Shown here: one piece after another, positions 1-7,189 of the stretch
How positions within the stretch are numbered: the first letter of the stretch is position 1
Layout of the letters: each line of letters starts with the position of its first letter
Assembly (NCBI GenBank): GCA_964422555.1
Contig: CAYRBR010000008.1
Location: 1-33,979, forward strand
Direction of reading: 5' to 3'
From: JAGLCW01 sp964422555
Lineage (GTDB): Bacteria; Caldisericota; Caldisericia; UBA6126
Length of the DNA stretch: 33,979 bases
Made by a program: the position numbers and the translations under genes
The notes under the pieces: generated by a model
What the model saw: only the letters and a program-made list of their open reading frames with translations
Told to the model about the DNA's origin: nothing
Databases searched by the model: none

Positions 1-966
1 ATAGTCCACCATATCCACCCAGCCGATTTGCCATTTACGGGTTCCGTAACGGGTATTAGCTTGAAAGGTTAAAGCAAAATTAGGATCAATCGAATTTCTT
101 GGACCACTATTATCCATAAATTGCCAGTTAGCTAAACCTCGGGTTGATGGATAGTCTTCATTCAATACAGTTTGGGTAGCACCGTAGAGATTGTGAAAAT
201 CGTTAATAATGTAAGGACCCTGCGTATTATTATTCGAGATTGGGTCAATACAGTAACGAGTTGTTCCATCAATTTCTATCCCATACCGTTTACAAACTGC
301 ATCATTATAGGAAGGATCATGATAAGGATTCGTGGTATATAACCATTGAAATTCTCCAATTGAGTTGGTAGCTGCAACAGCAAGTTCTAGTTCGCTATCG
401 TCATAGAGAGGAGATTTCGGGTGAGTAAAGGGATTAATTCGAGAATCATGGAACGTTCCATCTGGATCAAACCATAATTGCCCAGCAGAGTCCAATACAA
501 CATACCAATGGTCATATTCCTGTGAATCTCCACCTGCAGGAATAACAGATAAATACATATCTGTCCATGCAACCGGTATAACATCGGTGGATTGAGGATC
601 TAAATTCTCATCATTGGATGTAAAAACAGATCTCCCATCTTGGGCAGGAAAATTAAACCGGGTTTGATACCATTCACTAAATATATCGTTTATCGATACC
701 GTTGCTTGATCTGCATTTGGCATTGGATATCCAGCAAATGGTCGACCCCAAACAGGCATATCAGAACTTGTCTGCCAGGGAAACATGCGAGTAGGATACA
801 AAGGCAATCCATCTCGATTAAAACCAACCTTTACAAATCGGTTGGCAATAAAAGTTGCAGGTTGATTTCCATTAGCAGCTTTAACAGATTGATTCGAATC
901 TGTAACCACCGAATAAGAAGTCAATAGCATAAAACAAACAACTAAACAGGAGACTAATTTCCTCAT
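1..966 (-). CDS. Exported protein of unknown function (C-terminus beyond window)
   Basis: An open frame of 322 codons runs from ATG at 966 to base 1 with no stop, so only the N-terminal part is present. The start has a strong ribosome binding site (AGGAGGA on the minus strand, 973-979) six bases upstream. Residues 1-30 look like a Sec signal peptide: basic MRK, a hydrophobic core (LVSCLVVCFMLLT), then a likely cleavage near VKAANG. The mature part is rich in Trp, Tyr, Pro, Asn and Asp, and reads like a secreted all-beta or surface protein. I recognise no catalytic motif or family. Dockerin-bearing secreted proteases lie 7 kb away, so a cell-surface role is plausible, but that is inference. 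Confidence is high that it is a gene and low for any function. Confidence 0.85.
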   Translation of the reverse strand, partial: MRKLVSCLVVCFMLLTSYSVVTDSNQSVKAANGNQPATFIANRFVKVGFNRDGLPLYPTRMFPWQTSSDMPVWGRPFAGYPMPNADQATVSINDIFSEWYQTRFNFPAQDGRSVFTSNDENLDPQSTDVIPVAWTDMYLSVIPAGGDSQEYDHWYVVLDSAGQLWFDPDGTFHDSRINPFTHPKSPLYDDSELELAVAATNSIGEFQWLYTTNPYHDPSYNDAVCKRYGIEIDGTTRYCIDPISNNNTQGPYIINDFHNLYGATQTVLNEDYPSTRGLANWQFMDNSGPRNSIDPNFALTFQANTRYGTRKWQIGWVDMVDY

Positions 967-1032
967 GACGAGTCCTCCTACCATATTAATTCTGCAAAGT
1001 AGACTTTAAATCAAATCAAATTTTCAATTGCT

Positions 1033-1060
1033 ATTATAGTTTTAATTCTTCGAACCGCAA
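1033..1060 (-). promoter_or_regulatory. Candidate sigma-70-type promoter for the exported protein
   Basis: On the minus strand a perfect TATAAT (1038 down to 1033) lies 16 bp from TTGCGG (1060 down to 1055), a weak -35. The -10 is about 66 bases upstream of the ATG at 966. The MATE gene on the same strand ends at 1075, and I see no hairpin terminator between them, so read-through is also possible. Confidence 0.4.
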
Positions 1061-1074
1061 AAAAAAATCCGTGT

Positions 1075-2424
1075 TTAAACAACTCGTTGCATCCATTTTC
1101 GTTTTTTAAATACAGCAAATATCATCAGAAAATCTGCTAGAACGAAAACTGTGAAAGCGTACCATATTCCATTTAGGCCATAATGTAGTGGCAAAAAATA
1201 GATCATAGGAATTTGGAAGAACCATGTTGATACAGATCGAACATAAAAACCAATCTTTAGGTAACCTGTTCCAAGAAGAGGAGCATCAAATATTATACTT
1301 TGAGCAAATAATATTTGATTAAAAGCAAATATTATTAATGGCCAGATGCCGGAACTTAAAACCACTGGATCATTTGAAAAAACAGAAAGAACTGTGCGAG
1401 GTGAAAAAGTGATAAGAATAAAAAACACAATGGTAATAAAAAATGCAATATAGGATGCATACATAGTTGCACGAATACAACGCTTTGGCTTACATGCTCC
1501 AATATTCTGACCTACCAGTGTTGAAGTTGCGAAAGATAAACCCGACACAGGCATCACAATAAATCTAGAAATTCTCTTGACAACAGTGAATATCGCAAGA
1601 CTACTCATACCAAAAATCGATACTCGTTTAACAATAATTGAATTAGCAATCCCAAGTACAATCTGCTGGTAACCTTTCGGAAGCCCAATTTGAATGATCT
1701 TTTTCATATAGTGAAAATCAGGGATTAAGAAATCCCTTAATGAAAAAGATAGAATACACTTTTTTGACATGTATAAGTACATTCCGGCAATGAACAGTAA
1801 CAGTTGAGATATTCCCGCAGCAATTGCTACCCCCATAATTCCCAACGATGGAATTGGACCAAAACCTATAATGAATAGAGTATTTAGCCCAATATTTATC
1901 ACTAATTGACTTAACATAAGATACATTGGAGTTAATGCATCTCCTGCAGCTCTTAGTGCAGTATTAAAGGTGAAACCGGTATTTTGTAATGGAATCACAA
2001 AGCACATGATAGATCCATACCTGACAACCAGGTCAATTGTCGCTCCTTCTGCACCCAACAAAACAGCTAATGGTTTTAGCAAAAAGAAAGTGGGGATTGT
2101 AAACAGAAAAGAACCAAACAACTTTAATGAAAGAGTTTGAGCGGTGATCTTCCCGGCAGCTTTATAATTCCCCTGCCCAAAACTCTGAGATATTAATCCA
2201 ATGGAGCCACTTCCAATGGAACTGTTGTAGAACATCAAGTACATTTCAATGGCTTCAAAGATCCCAATTGCAGCTTGAGCATTGGTTCCTATTACTCCCA
2301 GAAAAAAAACATCTGTCAACCGAGAAAGGGATTGGAATAGCATTGCCAGCATTGCTGGCCAAGAAAGAGTCAGCAATGCTGGCAACAACGGTTTCCAAAT
2401 CAAAGAAGGTTCTTGTTTTTTCAA
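1075..2424 (-). CDS. MATE family multidrug/Na+ efflux transporter
   Basis: A 449-residue integral membrane protein with about twelve hydrophobic segments, the usual length of MATE (multi antimicrobial extrusion) transporters. The N-terminal region carries the family pattern: PLLPALLTLSWPAML, then TDVFFLGVIG, and after the second helix GLISQSFGQGN. The second half repeats the layout, with LVGQNIGACKPKR as the counterpart. The expected role is cation-coupled export of drugs or metabolites at the cytoplasmic membrane; the substrate is not readable. The start appears to be TTG at 2424, because the frame upstream is closed by the pyrI stop (TAG, 2431-2433). An AGGA overlapping that stop could serve as ribosome binding site with a short 4-base gap. 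The next Met is residue 25, inside the first helix. It is the last gene of the pyrB-pyrI operon. Confidence 0.9.
   Translation of the reverse strand: MKKQEPSLIWKPLLPALLTLSWPAMLAMLFQSLSRLTDVFFLGVIGTNAQAAIGIFEAIEMYLMFYNSSIGSGSIGLISQSFGQGNYKAAGKITAQTLSLKLFGSFLFTIPTFFLLKPLAVLLGAEGATIDLVVRYGSIMCFVIPLQNTGFTFNTALRAAGDALTPMYLMLSQLVINIGLNTLFIIGFGPIPSLGIMGVAIAAGISQLLLFIAGMYLYMSKKCILSFSLRDFLIPDFHYMKKIIQIGLPKGYQQIVLGIANSIIVKRVSIFGMSSLAIFTVVKRISRFIVMPVSGLSFATSTLVGQNIGACKPKRCIRATMYASYIAFFITIVFFILITFSPRTVLSVFSNDPVVLSSGIWPLIIFAFNQILFAQSIIFDAPLLGTGYLKIGFYVRSVSTWFFQIPMIYFLPLHYGLNGIWYAFTVFVLADFLMIFAVFKKRKWMQRVV
2343..2385. repeat. Perfect 15-bp inverted repeat inside the 5' end of the MATE gene
   Basis: TTGCCAGCATTGCTG (2343-2357) is exactly reverse-complemented by 2371-2385 across a 13-base spacer. 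Each arm is itself near-palindromic (CCAGCA-T-TGCTGG and CAGCA-A-TGCTG), so several alternative hairpins are possible. In the mRNA the structure begins about 40 bases after the TTG start and spans the first-helix codons. Confidence 0.8.
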
Positions 2425-2430
2425 AAAATC

Positions 2431-2862
2431 CTATTCCGGTTTAAACTCAAATTCACAATATTTACATTTCAGAACGACTGGTTTTTTTGAAGTAACAAAG
2501 AATTCGGGAGTATATCCTTCTGTATTTGTTATGCATCTTGAGTTAATACAAGATACAATACCTTTTACTTCATCAGGTATCTGAGGTTGAATTTTTTTCA
2601 CAATTTCCCCATTTTTAATAATATTGATTGTTATTTCTGGAGCCAACATAGATAAGTAGGTTGAAGTTTTTTCATCTAAAGTAAAATCTTGGATTTTAAC
2701 CATATCTTTTTTTTCACATTTCGAAGAAGGCATATTCATAAAAATTATCGTTGCTTCGGTTCCAATGTTTCGCTTTTTTAGAATTTCAAAACAACGTAAT
2801 CCCATGCCAGGAGGTAGGTGATCAATTACAGTACCGTTCTGAATTAAATGCATCTCTTTCAT
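2431..2862 (-). CDS. pyrI: Aspartate carbamoyltransferase regulatory subunit
   Basis: A 143-residue protein matching PyrI in length and layout. The N-terminal allosteric domain starts with GTVIDHLPPGMGLRCFEIL, the nucleotide-effector region of the family. The C-terminal zinc domain has the four cysteines in the family spacing: CINSRC (CX4C) and KCKYC (CX2C). PyrI binds CTP/ATP and assembles with PyrB trimers into allosteric ATCase. The ATG at 2860-2862 overlaps the pyrB stop by four bases (ATGA), so the two are translationally coupled. The gene ends in TAG just before the MATE start. A separate, unfused pyrI is usual in many bacteria and archaea. Confidence 0.97.
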   Translation of the reverse strand: MKEMHLIQNGTVIDHLPPGMGLRCFEILKKRNIGTEATIIFMNMPSSKCEKKDMVKIQDFTLDEKTSTYLSMLAPEITINIIKNGEIVKKIQPQIPDEVKGIVSCINSRCITNTEGYTPEFFVTSKKPVVLKCKYCEFEFKPE

Positions 2863-3788
2863 ACGTCCACCCCCAATAAGATGGCAATCAAAGCCATTCT
2901 AACAGGCACTCCGTTGTAGGCTTGTTTAAAGTATAACGCTCTTGGGTCTGAATCTACATCTGGAGTTATTTCATCAACACGAGGTAGTGGATGAAGAACA
3001 ATAGTATCTCTTTTTGCCTCATTTAAAGTAGCTGGGTTCAAAACATAGCTTCCTCGATACTTCAGATACTCCATCTCTCCTAAACGTTCTCTTTGTACTC
3101 TAGTCATATATAATACGTCAGATATTCCAATGTAATCCTTGATATTATGCGATACTGTAGGAATAACATGAAATTCATCTTTTAACTGTCGGACAATGTA
3201 GTCAGGCATTTCAAGACCAGGCGGAGAAGCAAAATATAGTTCTGCACCTAATCTTGCCAATGCAATTGATAAAGAGTGTGTTGTTCTACCAAATTTTAAA
3301 TCCCCTGAAATTTGAACCTTCAGTCCTTTAAAACTCCCTTTTTCTTTTAAAATTGTATATAAATCCAATAAACACTGAGTGGGGTGCTGATGTCCACCAT
3401 CACCTGCGTTAATAATTGGTACATGCGAAAACAAAGACGCTACTCGAGCAGATCCTTCATTAGGATGACGAACAGTAATAACATCTGAGTAACCGGCTAC
3501 GGTTCGAATCGTATCGGCTAAGCTCTCTCCTTTTGAAACAGATGAACCAGATGCACTTGAAAAGCCTAGCACTTTTCCACCCAGTCTAAGCATTGCTGAT
3601 TCAAACGACAAACGAGTTCTAGTAGAAGGTTCATAAAATAAGGTTGCAAGTATTTTACCTGCACAGATTTCACAGACTTTTTTTTGATCAACAATATCTT
3701 TCATTTTGTCAGCTATTGAAAAAAGATGGAACAATTGATCTTCAGATAAATCACTGATGTTCACTAAATGTTTTAGCTCTTCAGCCAT
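2859..3788 (-). CDS. pyrB: Aspartate carbamoyltransferase catalytic subunit
   Basis: A 309-residue catalytic subunit that condenses carbamoyl phosphate with aspartate, the first committed step of pyrimidine synthesis. The carbamoyl-phosphate loop FYEPSTRTRLSFE is at about 52-64, SSVSKGESLADT at about 82-93, and GDGGHQHPTQ and HPLPRVDEI follow in order; these are diagnostic. Length equals the family norm. ATG at 3788 is preceded by an excellent ribosome binding site (TAAGGAGGAA, 3791-3800). It heads the pyrB-pyrI-MATE operon and is divergent from the DHH/CCA gene at 3875; the 86-bp gap between them holds a palindrome (3822-3834). Confidence 0.98.
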   Translation of the reverse strand: MAEELKHLVNISDLSEDQLFHLFSIADKMKDIVDQKKVCEICAGKILATLFYEPSTRTRLSFESAMLRLGGKVLGFSSASGSSVSKGESLADTIRTVAGYSDVITVRHPNEGSARVASLFSHVPIINAGDGGHQHPTQCLLDLYTILKEKGSFKGLKVQISGDLKFGRTTHSLSIALARLGAELYFASPPGLEMPDYIVRQLKDEFHVIPTVSHNIKDYIGISDVLYMTRVQRERLGEMEYLKYRGSYVLNPATLNEAKRDTIVLHPLPRVDEITPDVDSDPRALYFKQAYNGVPVRMALIAILLGVDV

Positions 3789-3821
3789 AATTCCTCCTTA
3801 GGTAACAGGAATAAAAACAGC

Positions 3822-3834
3822 GAAAACCGTTTTC
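3822..3834. promoter_or_regulatory. Palindrome GAAAACcGTTTTC, possible operator
   Basis: A perfect 6+1+6 palindrome in the 86-bp gap between divergent pyrB and the DHH/CCA gene. It lies 34-46 bases upstream of the pyrB ATG, where an operator overlapping the transcription start could sit. A TAAAAT on the minus strand (3844 down to 3839) could be the pyrB -10, but I see no good -35. The regulator is unknown. Confidence 0.35.
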
Positions 3835-3840
3835 ATATAT

Positions 3841-3867
3841 TTTACATTTCAATTAAGTATTTAAAAT
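3841..3867 (+). promoter_or_regulatory. Weak candidate promoter giving a leaderless transcript
   Basis: TTTACA (3841-3846) and TAAAAT (3862-3867) resemble -35 and -10 boxes, although the 15-bp spacer is short. Transcription would then start about seven bases downstream, at or next to the ATG at 3875. That fits the absence of any ribosome binding site before this gene. Confidence 0.25.
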
Positions 3868-3874
3868 CATTACT

Positions 3875-6514
3875 ATGAAAAAGAGAAAAAAAATATCTCC
3901 AACCGAAATTTGCATTTCCCATTCCTATTCTGATTTTGATGCAATTGCATCCACCGTTGCTATAACAAAGTTACATCCGGATTGTGTAGCTGTATTAAAT
4001 CAGACAACTGAATCGGAAGTTCAACGTTTTTTGGCAATATATAGAGATTATTTTCAATTCACTCACATAAACGATATCGACTTTTCCTCTGTGCAAAAAG
4101 TTTTTTTAACGGATACCCAGAGTACTGATAATTTGCAACCATTGAAAGAAGAGTTAAAAAAACGATCCATAGAAATCATTGCCTATGATCATCATCCACT
4201 TGAGAATAATGAAGATATAACCGAACTACACGTTAAACACTATGGCTCTGTTACCACATTCTTAGGCAAACTTCTTCAAAAAAAGAATATTTCATTCAAT
4301 CCAATAGAAGCTACTTTGTTTCTCATTGGTATCTATGAAGACACCGGATCTTTGACTTTTCCCTCAACAACTCCTTCAGACTTGGAAGTTGCTGCCTATT
4401 TCTTAAAGAATGGAGCAAAACTATCCATCATATCAGAATTCGTATTTCCTCCTTTACAAAACAAACAGAAAGAACTCTTCTCGATTTTACTTGAATCTGT
4501 CAGTACATATTCCATTAAAGGGGTTCAAATTGCTGTTGCAGCTGCAACATATCCAAGATATGTGAATGGAATTTCATTCTTAACACACCGACTAATGGAT
4601 TCCATCGATGTTGACGCTCTGTATGTAATTGTAAAAATAGGAACCAAAACTATTGTTGTTGCAAGATCTGAAGACGAAACCATCTTGTCAGTAGGGAATA
4701 TTATGGAAAGCATTGGAGGAGGAGGTCATCCTCAGGCAGGATCTGCTTTCTTCAAAAATGATACAAAAACATTGGATGAATGGACTCTATATATTCTTCG
4801 ACTCACAAAAGACAATTGTAAAGTTAGCAAATTAGTTCGAGATTTCATGAGTAGTCCGGTTAAGATCGTCACCGACACTTCCACTGCCAGAGAAGCATTG
4901 ATGGTAATGCTTCGATATGGTCATTCCGGACTACCTGTTACAAATAGTCAGAATAAATTAATTGGAATCATCTCTCGAAAGGATATCGAAAGAATTACCG
5001 ATGAAAAACTGCTCCGTAGATCTGTGAAAGCATATATGACAAAACATGTTATCTGGGTTTCTCCAGAAACACCTTTAAAAAATGCTGAAAAGCTTATTGT
5101 GGACAAGAATATTGGCAGACTTCCTGTTATTTTTGAACATACAATTGTGGGAATTCTTACAAGATCGGATCTTTTACGGGCCTTATATGGGATTTCTAGA
5201 ACATCCTCAAAACCAAAACACCATGTGATCCCATCTCCTAACAGAATTGAAGTGAATCAACTATTGGATGATTATCTTCCCTCAGAACATCTTCGACTTA
5301 TTCGACAGATCGGTCGAGTATCGGACAAAAATGAACAACGCGCTTTTCTAGTAGGAGGATGTGTTCGAGATCTTTTTTTAAACAAACCATGTAAAGACTA
5401 CGACTTCTTAATTGATGGCGATGCAATTCAAATTGCCGATGAGTTACAAAAGACCATTCGATGTAAAATAATCAAGAACCCAGAATTCCACACTGCCAAA
5501 TTACTTACACATTCAACCGAGATGGATTTGGCCAGCACAAGAACAGAATACTACGAGCAACCCGCAGCCCTTCCTACAGTCACAAGCGGTTCCTTGCGAG
5601 AAGATTTATTCAGACGCGATTTTACCATTAATGCAATGGCTTTAAGTCTGGAACCAAAAAGGTTTGGTACCGTTATCGACTACTACCATGGTTATGATGA
5701 TCTAAAACACCAGAAAATACGCATTCTACATAATTTAAGCTTTCTTGAGGATCCATCTCGTATTTTTAGAGCTGTTCTTTACTCTCTCAGATACAATTTT
5801 GTAATTGAAGAACAATCGAAAGAATCTGCATTACATGCTATGGACTCAGGTTTATTTAACAATACGTCAAGGCACAGAATATTGTCCAGCTTTATACGGT
5901 TACTCTCAGAACCCATTGACGTTGTTCTGGCTTTTAAACAGTTGAAGGAACTCCATGCATTACAACTAATTTCAGAAGACATTGTGCTAACTAGCCATCA
6001 TATGAATGCCCTTCGAAAAGCAAAAATTGTTTTGCAACAAAATAATATTGGACCTCAATGGGTGGTATATGTGTCAATCATTACAATATCATTACCTTGG
6101 GATCAAACTCATGAAATTTGCACTCGGTTACGAATGAACAACAAAATGATTGCTACCATCCGTAGAATTCACTATGCTTCAAAAGAATTGGATTACCAAC
6201 TTGAAAAAGAGGTTCGGAATTCTCAGATATACTCACTTTTAAAACAGTATACTCAAACTGAGTTATGTGCATTCTTATGCCTTCTGTCTTTTCAATCAAG
6301 AAAGAAGATTCTCTTCTTTCTTGATTCTTTACGAAAAACAGAACTTCTTCTAACTGCCCGAGAGATTGAAGAGTTAACGGGTCTAAAAAGGAAAGAACTC
6401 GGTAAATGTATTCAACAACTAAAAATGGTAAAATTAGATGGTTTTGTCCAAACAAAAGAAGATGAAATGACATATTTAAGAGTTCATTTCCCACCTAAAG
6501 GAGTTAATTTGTGA
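3875..6514 (+). CDS. DHH phosphoesterase / CBS pair / tRNA nucleotidyltransferase fusion
   Basis: An 879-residue three-part protein. Residues about 10-300 are a DHH/DHHA1 phosphoesterase: SHSYSDFDAIAS (15-26), DHH (105-107), EDTG (155-158), GGGGHPQAGS (281-290). Residues about 320-440 are two CBS repeats, likely adenine-nucleotide sensing. From about 485 follows a CCA-adding/poly(A) polymerase head: LVGGCVRDL (492-500), the metal-binding DYD (508-510) and RRDFTINAMAL (580-590), then a helical C-terminal region. This architecture is known in several bacterial phyla as tRNA-maturation or poly(A) polymerase-like enzymes. The CCA part repairs or adds tRNA 3' ends; the DHH part may degrade oligonucleotides or cyclic dinucleotides. 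ATG at 3875 lacks a Shine-Dalgarno sequence. It overlaps the next gene by four bases (GTGA). Confidence 0.93.
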   Translation: MKKRKKISPTEICISHSYSDFDAIASTVAITKLHPDCVAVLNQTTESEVQRFLAIYRDYFQFTHINDIDFSSVQKVFLTDTQSTDNLQPLKEELKKRSIEIIAYDHHPLENNEDITELHVKHYGSVTTFLGKLLQKKNISFNPIEATLFLIGIYEDTGSLTFPSTTPSDLEVAAYFLKNGAKLSIISEFVFPPLQNKQKELFSILLESVSTYSIKGVQIAVAAATYPRYVNGISFLTHRLMDSIDVDALYVIVKIGTKTIVVARSEDETILSVGNIMESIGGGGHPQAGSAFFKNDTKTLDEWTLYILRLTKDNCKVSKLVRDFMSSPVKIVTDTSTAREALMVMLRYGHSGLPVTNSQNKLIGIISRKDIERITDEKLLRRSVKAYMTKHVIWVSPETPLKNAEKLIVDKNIGRLPVIFEHTIVGILTRSDLLRALYGISRTSSKPKHHVIPSPNRIEVNQLLDDYLPSEHLRLIRQIGRVSDKNEQRAFLVGGCVRDLFLNKPCKDYDFLIDGDAIQIADELQKTIRCKIIKNPEFHTAKLLTHSTEMDLASTRTEYYEQPAALPTVTSGSLREDLFRRDFTINAMALSLEPKRFGTVIDYYHGYDDLKHQKIRILHNLSFLEDPSRIFRAVLYSLRYNFVIEEQSKESALHAMDSGLFNNTSRHRILSSFIRLLSEPIDVVLAFKQLKELHALQLISEDIVLTSHHMNALRKAKIVLQQNNIGPQWVVYVSIITISLPWDQTHEICTRLRMNNKMIATIRRIHYASKELDYQLEKEVRNSQIYSLLKQYTQTELCAFLCLLSFQSRKKILFFLDSLRKTELLLTAREIEELTGLKRKELGKCIQQLKMVKLDGFVQTKEDEMTYLRVHFPPKGVNL

Positions 6515-7182
6515 CTAAAAATAGAACTATTTCTCGATATATTCTTTTAGTTTTGCTTCTTTTCTGGGGTTATCATCTTGCTTCTCCAAGATTCCCTTTT
6601 TCAAAGGACTGGTACATAACAATAATAACATCTTGCATATATGGTCTTATAGCTGTTATGGGACACAGAGCAGTTCAAGATTTTTGGGCTATACGGGCAG
6701 GTGACGTTACTCAAAAAATCCAAAAAAAGGATTTTTTATACTACTTGCGTAGTTTTGACATTTTAGGCTTCCTCTGTTTCCCGATTTTTGGTTTTGGTTG
6801 GGGAAAACCCACTCAATCTCCAAAAGCAATATCCGGAAGCAAAACAATGCAAAGGATTGGGATTATTAGCAGTGGTTGTTTTTTCAACTTTTTTATTGCA
6901 ATAGCAGCACAATTATTGATATTCCCTGTTGAATCAGCTTCCCTTTTTATGGCCGGGCAACTACAATTATTTTCTCAGATAAATATGTATTATTGCTTGT
7001 TATCACTCCTACCAATTCCACCTTTAGATGGTTGGTTATTGTATAAAGCAATTAGAAAACAAAGAGTAAAACTAGACCAGGAATCGTTTTATGGTGAAAT
7101 TATTATTCTTGTTGGAATGGTAACATACATAATGCCCTGGGCCATACACTATGTAACCCAGGGCATTATGTATTGGATTTGA
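6511..7182 (+). CDS. M50-like (site-2-protease family) membrane protein lacking HExxH
   Basis: A 223-residue multi-helix membrane protein. Features of the M50B peptidase family are visible: a GD pair (64-65) downstream of the active-site helix, FDILG (82-86), an SSGCFFNF helix (120-127) resembling the GP..N segment, and SLLPIPPLDGW (165-175) containing the third metal-ligand Asp (D173). Where HExxH should stand the sequence reads HRAVQ (52-56), so the catalytic Glu and second His are missing. The protein is therefore probably not a working metalloprotease and may bind a partner or substrate instead. GTG start at 6511 has AAAGGAG (6497-6503) seven bases upstream and overlaps the preceding stop. 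Its 3' end carries a long inverted repeat. Family membership rests on motif reading. Confidence 0.75.
   Translation: MTKNRTISRYILLVLLLFWGYHLASPRFPFSKDWYITIITSCIYGLIAVMGHRAVQDFWAIRAGDVTQKIQKKDFLYYLRSFDILGFLCFPIFGFGWGKPTQSPKAISGSKTMQRIGIISSGCFFNFFIAIAAQLLIFPVESASLFMAGQLQLFSQINMYYCLLSLLPIPPLDGWLLYKAIRKQRVKLDQESFYGEIIILVGMVTYIMPWAIHYVTQGIMYWI
7125..7173. repeat. Perfect 17-bp inverted repeat at the 3' end of the M50-like gene
   Basis: The left arm 7125-7141 (core AATGCCCTGGG) is exactly reverse-complemented by 7157-7173. The 15-base loop contains a further TACA/TGTA pairing (7145-7148 with 7152-7155), giving one long hairpin. It lies in the last 20 codons, between convergent genes ending at 7182 (+) and 7190 (-). 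No T-run follows on either strand, so it is not a canonical intrinsic terminator, but it could pause transcription or protect 3' ends from both sides. Confidence 0.85.
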
Positions 7183-7189
7183 TAATAGG

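Noticed and set aside
448..461. 14-bp palindrome ATGGAACGTTCCAT, with the inner GGAACGTTCC also at 22421-22430
   Set aside because: Both copies are inside coding sequence and not near promoters; two occurrences are too few to call a binding motif.
2282..2584. Plus-strand open frame across the MATE/pyrI junction
   Set aside because: It is antisense to two certain genes and its product resembles nothing known.
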